Part shown: positions 1 to 5,137 of the stretch, piece after piece
How positions within the stretch are numbered: the first letter of the stretch is position 1
Layout: every line of letters starts with the position of its first letter
DNA from: Candidatus Roizmanbacteria bacterium RIFCSPHIGHO2_01_FULL_39_8
GTDB lineage: Bacteria > Patescibacteriota > Microgenomatia > UBA1406 > GWC2-37-13
Direction of reading: 5' to 3'
Length of the DNA: 5,282 bases
Assembly (NCBI GenBank): GCA_001789355.1
Contig: MFZI01000066.1
Location: forward strand, 1 to 5,282
Position numbers and translations under genes: made by a program
Notes under the pieces: model-generated
Seen by the model: the letters and a program-made list of their open reading frames with translations, nothing else
What the model was told of the DNA's origin: nothing
Database searches by the model: none

Positions 1-447
1 TTTATTCTTATCTTGCTTGTTCCCAAGCCAGCCGGAGAAGGAGTCAATCTCTTGAGATTGTTCACCATAGAGTCAAGACTCAGTGATTATAAGGTGGCGG
101 AGAAAATATGGAGGAGGGAGCCAATTTTTGGAATCGGATACAATCGAATACGCTATGAAAAGCTTAAATTAAATAGTGAAGAGGAAGTGCGACTATCAGA
201 AAGCCATTCGGGCGCTTCTTTTCACTCGAGTTTTCTTATCATTCTTGTGACGGGAGGAGTAATTGGATTACTATTATTTCTTGGCGTATTAGTACAGTTT
301 GCTCTTTTAAGTAGAGAAATTTTTTACCTCACAAGTTTTCTTTCTCTATTTTCACTATCAGACAATATACTCCTTCAACCTTTCGTTCTTTTCTTTTATC
401 TAATCAGTGTCGTGTGGATATTCAATCCTTCTCGTAGATCACTTTGA
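1..447 (+). CDS. O-antigen ligase/polymerase-like membrane protein, C-terminal part (5' truncated)
   Basis: The reading frame is open from the first base of the window, so this is the last ~148 residues of a longer protein; the TTG at 13 is probably not its start. The visible part begins in the end of a hydrophobic segment (FILILLVP). It continues through a soluble loop with the pattern WRREPIFGIGYNRIR and then SESHSGASFHSSFL, and ends with two hydrophobic segments (about window residues 79-101 and 106-142). The W..EP.FGIGYN / H..SF...L...GG.IG arrangement is typical of the large periplasmic loop and following helices of the Wzy/WaaL (O-antigen ligase, PF04932) superfamily. These proteins polymerise lipid-linked glycans or transfer them to an acceptor at the outer face of the membrane. 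Polymerase cannot be told from ligase here. The 3' end overlaps the convergent Ig-like gene by 26 bp. Family assignment is fairly good, precise role unknown. Confidence 0.75.
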   Translation, partial: FILILLVPKPAGEGVNLLRLFTIESRLSDYKVAEKIWRREPIFGIGYNRIRYEKLKLNSEEEVRLSESHSGASFHSSFLIILVTGGVIGLLLFLGVLVQFALLSREIFYLTSFLSLFSLSDNILLQPFVLFFYLISVVWIFNPSRRSL

Positions 448-1132
448 GCATTTTTTCCTCAGTGTTACCCGCTACGTCCTGTGCCGAAATTTGGATCTGA
501 TTTTCACCCTCCTTCAATCGGATAGATGTTTGAAAATTACCTTGCGCGTCTACCACTACAGGGAGTCCATTCACTTTTATGTAGGTTTCCTTATCGGTTG
601 AGCCAGATACGGAAACTTCTGTTTGATTAGTTTTAGATCCGTCTTGCGGATTTTTTATGTCTAGCTTGGGTTTTGTATTTTTATAGTAAATCTCAAATTC
701 TTCTGTCTTTTTTTCTTCGCTGGAGTGTTTTGCTTTGGCTATGACATATAGTGTGTTTAAGCCTTCTTTTAGGTTTTCGATCTCCTCTATAAAATTACCG
801 GAGGTAGAGAGATTCACCTCTTTAGCTAAATCGTCATTAAGGTAAAACTCAAGATCGGTAAAGTTGACGGCAGATCCTCCTACTTCGATTTTTGCACTAT
901 TTGTCGCGGAAGGAATGCTACTGATATCGACGTTACCGAAGAAATTCTCGTTCTTTTCAAGTTCAGAGGGGGTTACCTTAGGTTCAGTAAGATGCGCAAT
1001 AAATAGGGAGGTATTGAGAATGAGGGGAATTCCGTAGGAAAAGAGAAGAATAACTACGACAATGAGTACTCCTACCGCAAAGAAAATTTGGCGTTTTTGC
1101 TGTTTTTTTTGATATCTGTCGAGTCTTCCCAT
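422..1132 (-). CDS. membrane-anchored protein with two Ig-like (glucodextranase-B-like) domains
   Basis: 236 residues. A basic, Gln/Lys-rich N-terminus (residues 1-15, MGRLDRYQKKQQKRQ) precedes one strong transmembrane segment (about 16-39). The rest is extracytoplasmic and Asn/Glu/Ser-rich. Two beta-sandwich-like repeats are visible, about 65-150 and 152-234. Each holds features seen in Ig-like domains of the glucodextranase domain-B type: 'KP.LDI.NPQDGSKTNQTEVSVSGSTDKETYIKVNGLPVVVDAQGNF' style strands, then 'L.EG.N.I.I.A.D.AGN' near the C-terminus; the first repeat has the matching 'NFIEEIENLKEGLNTLYVIAKAK'. No catalytic domain is seen, so a cell-surface adhesion, scaffold or spacer role is an inference. 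The ATG lies 8 nt downstream of a tRNA-like remnant and has no Shine-Dalgarno sequence. No convincing promoter is seen directly before it, so read-through from the tRNA promoter at about 1365 is possible. Confidence 0.8.
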   Translation of the reverse strand: MGRLDRYQKKQQKRQIFFAVGVLIVVVILLFSYGIPLILNTSLFIAHLTEPKVTPSELEKNENFFGNVDISSIPSATNSAKIEVGGSAVNFTDLEFYLNDDLAKEVNLSTSGNFIEEIENLKEGLNTLYVIAKAKHSSEEKKTEEFEIYYKNTKPKLDIKNPQDGSKTNQTEVSVSGSTDKETYIKVNGLPVVVDAQGNFQTSIRLKEGENQIQISAQDVAGNTEEKMLKVIYEKD

Positions 1133-1140
1133 AAGTCAGA

Positions 1141-1159
1141 GCCGATGGTCGGAATAGAA
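1141..1159 (-). pseudogene. tRNA 3'-end remnant (T-loop, T-stem 3' strand, acceptor 3' strand)
   Basis: Read on the minus strand this is TTCTATT-CCGAC-CATCGGC, followed by T. That is the order of a tRNA T-loop, the 3' strand of the T-stem, the 3' strand of the acceptor stem, and a discriminator base. The usual purine at T-loop position 57 is replaced by T. The five bases directly upstream (GAGCA) do not pair with CCGAC, so the T-arm is broken there. The acceptor strand CATCGGC pairs perfectly, 7 of 7, with the GCCGATG of the 5' fragment at 1330-1350. An unrelated short match is possible but less likely. Confidence 0.5.
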
Positions 1160-1183
1160 TGCTCCTCCGCTAAAGCCTCGGAT
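1160..1183 (-). repeat. short repeated motif, copy 2 (ATCCGAGG...CGGAGGAGCA)
   Basis: On the minus strand this 24-nt stretch starts ATCCGAGGC and ends CGGAGGAGCA. It resembles the motif at 1285-1304, which starts ATTCGGAAGG and ends CGAGGAGCA; the two share GAGGAGCA exactly. Each copy sits between tRNA-like segments: this one directly abuts the broken T-loop. It contains a small GCT-TT-AGC inverted repeat. Two copies in one window only hint at a dispersed element. Confidence 0.35.
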
Positions 1184-1211
1184 GCACAAGCCGACTTAAA
1201 TTTTAATCCTG

Positions 1212-1282
1212 AGCCATCTGGGAGAATCGAACTCCCATCTACGGTTTACGATACCGCTGCTCTACCACTGAGCTAAGATGGC
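1212..1282 (-). tRNA. tRNA-Thr (anticodon CGT, reads ACG)
   Basis: The minus strand folds as a complete cloverleaf. Acceptor stem GCCATCT/AGATGGC has 7 pairs; then TA; D-stem GCTC/GAGC with 7-nt D-loop AGTGGTA. The anticodon stem GCGGT/ACCGT includes one G-T pair at the top, with loop ATCGTAA and anticodon CGT at 34-36. A 4-nt variable loop follows, then T-stem GGGAG/CTCCC with T-loop TTCGATT. The discriminator is T and CCA is not encoded, so 3' CCA must be added by the nucleotidyltransferase. Loop and stem resemble known bacterial tRNA-Thr(CGU). A plausible promoter is the extended -10 at 1363-1371, about 80 bp upstream, beyond a broken tRNA 5' fragment and a hairpin. An intact tRNA in the midst of broken tRNA pieces is unusual. 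Confidence 0.93.
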
Positions 1283-1284
1283 GC

Positions 1285-1304
1285 TGCTCCTCGTCCTTCC
1301 GAAT
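1285..1304 (-). repeat. short repeated motif, copy 1 (ATTCGGAAGG...CGAGGAGCA)
   Basis: Minus-strand reading ATTCGGAAGGACGAGGAGCA, directly following the inner hairpin stem and ending three bases before the tRNA-Thr 5' end. It shares GAGGAGCA and the opening AT-C/T-CG pattern with the copy at 1160-1183. It partly overlaps the hairpin at 1294-1329. Possibly part of a dispersed intergenic element; only two copies are visible here. Confidence 0.35.
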
Positions 1305-1329
1305 CCCGAGCAACTCGGGAGAAAAAGGA
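1294..1329 (-). repeat. imperfect palindrome / RNA hairpin between the tRNA 5' fragment and tRNA-Thr
   Basis: On the minus strand an inner stem TCCCGAG-TTG-CTCGGGA (7 perfect pairs, 3-nt loop; plus-strand arms 1304-1310 and 1314-1320) is enclosed by an outer stem TCCTTTT/GGAAGGA (arms 1323-1329 and 1294-1300). The outer stem has five Watson-Crick pairs and two G-T pairs, and a 2/3-nt internal loop separates it from the inner stem. No T-run follows on either strand, so it is not a rho-independent terminator. Its left arm begins right at the breakpoint of the tRNA 5' fragment, which suggests an inserted palindromic element (REP/MITE-like) or a processing stem. Its nature is inferred; the pairing is directly visible. 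Confidence 0.6.
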
Positions 1330-1350
1330 TACCGGCTGAGCTACATCGGC
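1330..1350 (-). pseudogene. tRNA 5'-half fragment (acceptor 5' strand, D-stem 5' strand, D-loop)
   Basis: Minus-strand reading is GCCGATG (acceptor 5' strand), TA (positions 8-9), GCTC (D-stem) and AGCCGGTA (D-loop with the conserved GG). It breaks off where the 3' D-stem strand GAGC should follow; instead the hairpin element starts. It resembles the first 21 bases of tRNA-Thr and lies 6 nt downstream of the expected transcription start of the extended -10 promoter, the normal place for a tRNA 5' end. No anticodon arm follows, so it cannot be a working tRNA by itself. Confidence 0.7.
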
Positions 1351-1362
1351 AAATACTAGTCT

Positions 1363-1371
1363 ATTTTAGCA
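1363..1371 (-). promoter_or_regulatory. extended -10 promoter (TGC-TAAAAT) for the tRNA region
   Basis: Minus-strand TGCTAAAAT is a TGn extended -10 with a near-consensus hexamer (TAAAAT against TATAAT). No clear TTGACA-like -35 stands 17 bp upstream, as is common for extended -10 promoters. Start of transcription would fall near 1356, just before the tRNA 5' fragment at 1350. The transcript would include that fragment, the hairpin, tRNA-Thr and possibly the Ig-like gene. Confidence 0.5.
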
Positions 1372-1469
1372 CAACTGATCTTATCTATTGAAATTAAGGT
1401 AAAATATGGAGTTACGATGAGAGAATTTCGAGGACTAAACGAAAAGTTCTACTAATATTTCTGGGTAGT

Positions 1470-1736
1470 ATGTCAAAAAAAATCATCTTAGGTGCAATAC
1501 TACTAGTAATAGTCGTATTTGTTTTGGTGTTGCCGTTCCTTCAGAGGAAGAGTATCACGGCGCTTCCTTGCATATCATCTTCATGTCCTTTTGGGGGAAT
1601 ATGCGCAAATTGGGAGGGGAAAAGAGTATGTCTTATGGGCTATAACGATGGAACAATGTGTGAAAAATATTGCAATACAAAGGAGTGTTCAATCGGTGAA
1701 TCATACCCGCTGCAATTCCGCTGCCTTTCACGATAA
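1470..1736 (+). CDS. small membrane-anchored cysteine-rich protein
   Basis: 88 residues. After MSKK there is one hydrophobic segment (about residues 5-24), then a short basic linker (QRKS) and an extracytoplasmic tail of about 60 residues with eight cysteines (34, 39, 45, 54, 64, 68, 73, 85). The spacing is C-x4-C-x5-C-x8-C-x9-C-x3-C-x4-C-x11-C. The even number and dense spacing suggest four disulfides in a knottin-like fold; a metal site is less likely because no CxxC pairs occur. I do not recognise the family. The only in-frame ATG is at 1470; a weak GGG precedes it. Candidate -10 hexamers upstream are TAAAAT (1400-1405) and TAATAT (1453-1458), neither with a good -35. The stop codon lies 3 bp from the stop of the convergent DMT transporter gene. 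Coding status rests on the coherent anchor-plus-Cys architecture. Confidence 0.7.
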   Translation: MSKKIILGAILLVIVVFVLVLPFLQRKSITALPCISSSCPFGGICANWEGKRVCLMGYNDGTMCEKYCNTKECSIGESYPLQFRCLSR

Positions 1737-1739
1737 ACA

Positions 1740-2618
1740 TTACCGGCTCACCCTTCTTTTTAGTTTGAGGTAGGGGAGAAAGATAGCGATGCAGATAAGT
1801 ATCCCTCCAATTATCGTGGATGCATTCAACACTTCGTGAAAGATAAAGTATCCGAGAAGAACTGCAAATATGATATCGAGCTGTAAAATCAGGGTCCCGA
1901 GTTGGGCTTCCACATATTTGAATCCCCAGACAATGAACTGTCCTGCCGCAAGAAAGTAGAATGCGAGAATAAAAATAGCTATCCATTCTTGAGAGAAGGT
2001 AATGGGTACCCATTGCTCATGCCAAATAAGGGATAAAGCAAAGCTTGATACGACGGTTATTGCGACATCCAAAAGATTGAGTTGTGTGGCCGAGTAGTAA
2101 TTCCCCAATTTCTTAGCAAAAATATTCCAGACGGACCCACATGCACCAGAGAGTAGTGCCAAAAAAGCATATAAGGATATGGAATTTGAGAGGGATAAAG
2201 AATAGATGAATACTAATCCGATAAAAGCCAGAACAAAGGAGACTATTTTAATCGGTGTTATTTTTTCTCCAAAAAGAAATTTACCTAAAATGTAACCTGT
2301 TATTAGCGCTGCACTATAGTATAAGAAATATGTCATCCCAACAGGTATGTAGACAAGTGCTATATATATAGAGTAGAACGCGACTAACCCAAATAAGGTA
2401 CGTCCGAGAATCCAAGGAATATCTGCGCTTCTCACTTTTTTCCACTGCTTAAAGAAAAAAACTGCAGCAAGAAGTATAACAGCCACTAAAAGATTGCGAA
2501 GAAAACTCTGGTAAAAAAGGGGAATATGAAAGGCGATAATTCGTGTAAATAGCGCAAAGAATCCATACATAGATGCAGTAAGAACAAGAATTAAGGAGCC
2601 TTTTACTTTCTTATCCAT
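1740..2618 (-). CDS. EamA/DMT-family transporter
   Basis: About 292 residues with ten predicted hydrophobic segments in two repeats of five (about residues 8-140 and 150-285), the architecture and length of two-EamA-domain drug/metabolite transporters in the cytoplasmic membrane. Recognisable features are the N-terminal 'SLILVLTASMYGFFALFTRI' helix, 'FLRNL' after helix 2, a first-repeat end 'LFGEKITPIKIVSFVLAFIGLVFIY', and a matching second-repeat end 'FHEVLNASTIIGGILICIAIFL'. The substrate cannot be deduced; relatives export amino acids, nucleosides or other metabolites. The frame also has an ATG at 2627, but a perfect TATAAT spans that codon, so the start is placed at the ATG at 2616-2618 (MDKKVKG), giving a leaderless mRNA. 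It converges on the cysteine-rich gene and is divergent from the ABC operon. Confidence 0.87.
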   Translation of the reverse strand: MDKKVKGSLILVLTASMYGFFALFTRIIAFHIPLFYQSFLRNLLVAVILLAAVFFFKQWKKVRSADIPWILGRTLFGLVAFYSIYIALVYIPVGMTYFLYYSAALITGYILGKFLFGEKITPIKIVSFVLAFIGLVFIYSLSLSNSISLYAFLALLSGACGSVWNIFAKKLGNYYSATQLNLLDVAITVVSSFALSLIWHEQWVPITFSQEWIAIFILAFYFLAAGQFIVWGFKYVEAQLGTLILQLDIIFAVLLGYFIFHEVLNASTIIGGILICIAIFLPYLKLKRRVSR

Positions 2619-2625
2619 TTCGAAC

Positions 2626-2631
2626 ATTATA
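2626..2631 (-). promoter_or_regulatory. -10 element TATAAT for the DMT transporter
   Basis: A consensus TATAAT on the minus strand lies 7 nt upstream of the ATG at 2618 and overlaps the alternative ATG at 2627. Transcription would be expected to start at or next to the ATG at 2618. The -35 region is weak and coincides with the -10 of the divergent ABC promoter. Confidence 0.45.
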
Positions 2632-2646
2632 CTTTAAATATTCGTG

Positions 2647-2652
2647 TACAAT
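2647..2652 (+). promoter_or_regulatory. -10 element TACAAT for the ABC exporter operon
   Basis: TACAAT (5 of 6 consensus) lies 9 nt before the ATG at 2662, which predicts a leaderless or nearly leaderless transcript. No Shine-Dalgarno sequence lies between them. No good -35 is seen; its expected position overlaps the -10 of the divergent DMT gene. Confidence 0.4.
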
Positions 2653-2661
2653 TTTAGTCTG

Positions 2662-3639
2662 ATGGAAAAAGACGATATCGTACTCGAAACGAAGGGTTTG
2701 AAAAAAACGTTTGTCACGAACAAAGGAAAAACCCAAGTTGAAGCAGTCAAAGGGATAAATTTGAAGGTAAATAAAGGCAAAATTTTCGGATTTTTGGGAC
2801 CAAACGGAGCGGGAAAAACAACCTCTTTAAGTATGCTGACAACGCTTCTTGTTCCAACAGGCGGAGACGCTACAGTTGTTGGATTCGATCTACTTAAGGA
2901 ACCTGAAAAAATACGCGAGTACATAGGATACGTATCACAATCGGGAGGGGTAGACATGAGCGCCAACGCCGAAGACAATCTTATACTGCAGGCAAGACTT
3001 CATGGAGCAAGCGGCGATGTTGCGAAAAAAAGAGCGAGTGAGCTTATTAAACAATTCGAGCTCTCTGAGTTTGCAGAAAGAAAAACGACTTCGTATTCAG
3101 GCGGACAGAAGAGGCGTCTTGATTTGGCTCTCGGGATGGTGCACAGACCTAAACTTATTTTTTTGGATGAACCGACGACCGGACTTGATCCGCAAAGTAG
3201 GGCACACTTTTGGGAGGAAATCCGTAGAGTCAAAACGGCTGGCGTAACTATTTTTTTAACCACTCATTATCTCGACGAGGCAGATAATCTCTGTGATTAT
3301 CTGGCTATAATTGATCAGGGTACTATCGTCGCCGAGGGTTCGTCTACTCAGCTTAAGCGCCAGATAGGTAGAGAAAGTATTATTATAGGTTTTAAAGATA
3401 TGAAAGATCTAGAGCAGGCCAAAAGTCTCCTGGGCAAGCAATCCTATATCCTGAAACTCCGATCGGAGGAAAACAAACTACACTTATATGTCAAAGATGG
3501 AGAAAAGTTGCTGGTAGATGTACTTCATCTGTTGGATAATCACGCCGTAGAGATGCATTCAATCGAGCTTGCCAAACCTTCGCTTGACGATGTTTTCCTA
3601 GAAAAGACCGGCAGATCGCTTAGGGAGGAGGGATCATAA
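2662..3639 (+). CDS. ABC-2 type exporter ATP-binding protein, DrrA-like
   Basis: 325 residues from the ATG at 2662. Motifs in order: Walker A GPNGAGKT (46-53), Q-loop Gln93 in YVSQSG, signature YSGGQ (145-149), Walker B LIFLDEP (165-171) with catalytic Glu170, D-loop TGLD (173-176) and switch His202 in TTHY. The ~100-residue C-terminal extension ends in 'KPSLDDVFLEKTGRSLRE', characteristic of the DrrA/DUF4162 group that powers ABC-2 exporters of antibiotics, lipids or polysaccharides. It would form a complex with the permease encoded 1 bp downstream. A GTG at 2644 would add six residues, but the -10 hexamer TACAAT begins at 2647, so the ATG is preferred. All catalytic residues are intact; substrate unknown. 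Confidence 0.93.
   Translation: MEKDDIVLETKGLKKTFVTNKGKTQVEAVKGINLKVNKGKIFGFLGPNGAGKTTSLSMLTTLLVPTGGDATVVGFDLLKEPEKIREYIGYVSQSGGVDMSANAEDNLILQARLHGASGDVAKKRASELIKQFELSEFAERKTTSYSGGQKRRLDLALGMVHRPKLIFLDEPTTGLDPQSRAHFWEEIRRVKTAGVTIFLTTHYLDEADNLCDYLAIIDQGTIVAEGSSTQLKRQIGRESIIIGFKDMKDLEQAKSLLGKQSYILKLRSEENKLHLYVKDGEKLLVDVLHLLDNHAVEMHSIELAKPSLDDVFLEKTGRSLREEGS
3626..3631 (+). promoter_or_regulatory. strong Shine-Dalgarno AGGAGG for the ABC permease
   Basis: A perfect AGGAGG inside the last codons of the ATPase gene, 9 nt before the permease ATG at 3641. It is the only strong Shine-Dalgarno at any gene start in the window, and it belongs to the only clearly operon-internal gene. Confidence 0.8.
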
Positions 3640-3640
3640 T

Positions 3641-4399
3641 ATGAAACTAGTTTACGATACACACATCCTGCTTTCGAGAAATCTCAAAAAGAGATTTGGA
3701 GAAAAAATATGGTTTTTTTTAGGCATGCTCCAACCGGCCCTTTATCTTCTCCTTTATATGCCGCTTCTGAAGAATGTCGGGAATACTTCGGCTCTTCCGC
3801 TCGAAAGAATCACTCAGATATTCGTCCCTGGAATGCTTATCATTATGGGAATATCGAGTTTGTTTGTCGGGTTCTCCTTTATTCCGGAAATCAGGGAAGG
3901 GTTTATTACACGACTTCTTGTGACACCTATAAGTAGAGCGGCAATATTGCTGAGTTTTATTATTACCCAAGTTGTAGTGTTGTTTTTGCAAGTCATCATC
4001 TTGCTCTTTATCGCGTTTCTTTTGGGATTGCGGAGTAGTTTTGAGGCGGCATTCCTTTCTTTGATTTTAGTTGCCCTCATCGGGATAACGATGAGTTCCT
4101 TATCATACACTATATCCATAATTACAAGAAGTGAAGACGCTCTGGCCTCTATCGTGAATACACTTTATCTTCCTATAATGCTTCTATCGGGAATAATGCT
4201 CCCGATCTCGCTTGCACCGGATTGGCTGAAGTCTGCAGCACGTTTTAACCCTTTTTACTATGCGGTAGAAGCCTCGCGAGCATTATTTTTAGAAAACTAT
4301 TCGGCGCCCGTGATTGCGGAAGGATTTGGGATAATGCTTCTGTTTGCAGTCATCTCCGTATGGCTCGTAGTGAAAGCCTTGCGGAATATGACTTCCTGA
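3641..4399 (+). CDS. ABC-2 type exporter permease, DrrB-like
   Basis: 252 residues with six predicted membrane segments (about 23-43, 58-80, 100-130, 135-162, 170-190 and 225-245), the normal size and topology of an ABC2_membrane (PF01061) subunit. Family marks are the cytoplasmic loop 'PEIREGFITRLLVTPISR' (82-98), which resembles the coupling-helix region that contacts the ATPase, and 'NPFYYAVEASRALF' (203-216) before the last helix. It starts one base after the ATPase stop, with a perfect Shine-Dalgarno, so the two are made as a pair; one ATPase dimer with two permeases is the usual arrangement. The substrate is not shown by the sequence. The stop is separated by a single base from the stop of the convergent glycosyltransferase gene, and no terminator hairpin is visible. 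Confidence 0.92.
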   Translation: MKLVYDTHILLSRNLKKRFGEKIWFFLGMLQPALYLLLYMPLLKNVGNTSALPLERITQIFVPGMLIIMGISSLFVGFSFIPEIREGFITRLLVTPISRAAILLSFIITQVVVLFLQVIILLFIAFLLGLRSSFEAAFLSLILVALIGITMSSLSYTISIITRSEDALASIVNTLYLPIMLLSGIMLPISLAPDWLKSAARFNPFYYAVEASRALFLENYSAPVIAEGFGIMLLFAVISVWLVVKALRNMTS

Positions 4400-4400
4400 G

Positions 4401-5099
4401 TTATTTTAATTTCTTCCATTTTGAATAAGAGAGCTGCCCAAGATGCCGAATCAGACCTGCAAACCGAATGATAGAGAGTTCCATCCGGATATTTTCCATG
4501 AGACCCTGCCTGAATCCGTGCTTAGTGAGTTTATTCGGGTTGATTGCCGAAGTATCAATCCAAAATAGCGTGGACTTTTGTTTCATAAAATAGTCGTTAA
4601 GTGCAGCTTCAAGCTGATAACCTTCACACCTGTCGATTATTCTCTCTAAGAAATCCTTCTTGAGAAGTCTCGTGCCGGAAAAAATTACATATTTGTTCAG
4701 CAGTCCATCCCAGTAGGCTTGAGTCGTATAGATTCGAAAAACCAGCATTGGTAATTTTAAGTCCAAAAAAAAATCGATTCCTCTCATGAATTCCTCGGGT
4801 TTGAAATGATAGATATCCCCGTCAAGAAGAAATATATTGTCATAGTGTGAACGCAGTAAACCCGTCCTTATCGCTGACACTTTGCCTTCGTTGAATTCAG
4901 TTCTTAGCAGGATGACATGGGGAAAATTGTGCCTTATCTTTTGGGTAAGACCATTGGTTGAGCCGTCGTCGACACAAATAATTTCTTGAAGATTTTTTAT
5001 TTTTTGAAGTTGAGTGAGAAGAGCTAGTAAATTTTCGGACTCATTGTAAAACGGAATAATACAGGTAAACCCATTTTCTGACTTCATCTTATCATTCAT
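4401..5099 (-). CDS. family 2 glycosyltransferase (GT-A fold)
   Basis: 232 residues. The N-terminal GT2 core (PF00535-like) shows FTCIIPFYNESENL (11-24), the nucleotide-sugar binding ICVDDGST (41-48), NEGKVSAIRTGL (70-81), and LLDGDIYHF (91-99), in which Asp93 and Asp95 stand in the DxD metal-binding position. Spacing is like that of dolichol/undecaprenyl-phosphate hexose synthases and related enzymes. There is no C-terminal membrane helix, so it is probably a cytoplasmic or peripheral enzyme; the C-terminal ~100 residues (from FRIYTTQ) are divergent. Donor and acceptor cannot be told. The ATG at 5099 overlaps a TATAAT (5098-5103), so the ATG at 5087 (Met5) is a possible leaderless start; an upstream TATAAT at 5126-5131 would instead give a ~20-nt leader to Met1. 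Neither start has a Shine-Dalgarno. It may act with the glycan polymerase/ligase encoded at the left edge, but the two are not adjacent. Confidence 0.88.
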   Translation of the reverse strand: MNDKMKSENGFTCIIPFYNESENLLALLTQLQKIKNLQEIICVDDGSTNGLTQKIRHNFPHVILLRTEFNEGKVSAIRTGLLRSHYDNIFLLDGDIYHFKPEEFMRGIDFFLDLKLPMLVFRIYTTQAYWDGLLNKYVIFSGTRLLKKDFLERIIDRCEGYQLEAALNDYFMKQKSTLFWIDTSAINPNKLTKHGFRQGLMENIRMELSIIRFAGLIRHLGQLSYSKWKKLK

Positions 5100-5103
5100 T
5101 ATA
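5098..5103 (-). promoter_or_regulatory. -10 element TATAAT overlapping the glycosyltransferase start
   Basis: Minus-strand CTGTATATAATG contains TATAAT whose last two bases are the first two of the ATG at 5099. If used, the transcript would start near Met5 (5087), 10 nt downstream. No good -35 is seen. Confidence 0.3.
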
Positions 5104-5125
5104 TACAGTTTTTGAGTGCTGACTG

Positions 5126-5131
5126 ATTATA
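5126..5131 (-). promoter_or_regulatory. upstream -10 element TATAAT for the glycosyltransferase
   Basis: A perfect TATAAT within CTGTATAAT on the minus strand, 26 bp upstream of the ATG at 5099. It predicts a start near 5119 and a leader of about 20 nt with no Shine-Dalgarno. The -35 region is weak. It nearly repeats the CTGTATATAAT at 5098-5108. Confidence 0.4.
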
Positions 5132-5137
5132 CAGCCG

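Noticed and set aside
407..601. A 64-residue plus-strand open frame after the O-antigen ligase
   Set aside because: It lies antisense to the Ig-like gene, has no start signals and no recognisable protein features.
1088..1276. A 62-residue open frame on the plus strand containing PSGRIELPSTVYDTAALPLS
   Set aside because: It is the antisense translation of tRNA-Thr and its flanks; such peptides are a common annotation artefact.
1294..1329. Hairpin as a rho-independent terminator
   Set aside because: Neither strand has a T-run after the stem. On the minus strand it stands upstream of tRNA-Thr, where a terminator would block the gene.
1141..1350. tRNA gene with a self-splicing group I intron
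   Set aside because: The outer tRNA lacks an anticodon arm, the insertion is too short for a group I intron, and it holds a complete second tRNA instead.
1417..1455. A 12-codon open frame (MREFRGLNEKFY) before the cysteine-rich gene, as a leader peptide
   Set aside because: Too short to distinguish from chance; it lacks repeated regulatory codons or an attenuator hairpin, although a TAAAAT lies 11 nt upstream.
1633..2013. Minus-strand open frame of 126 residues across the Cys-rich and DMT gene ends
   Set aside because: It is an out-of-frame shadow of two better supported genes; its composition is not protein-like.
3000..3263. Minus-strand open frame inside the ABC ATPase gene
   Set aside because: Shadow of an ATPase with all motifs intact; no promoter or ribosome site and no recognisable domain.
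3814..4119. Minus-strand open frame of 101 residues inside the permease gene
   Set aside because: It is antisense to a coherent six-helix permease and lacks any independent support.
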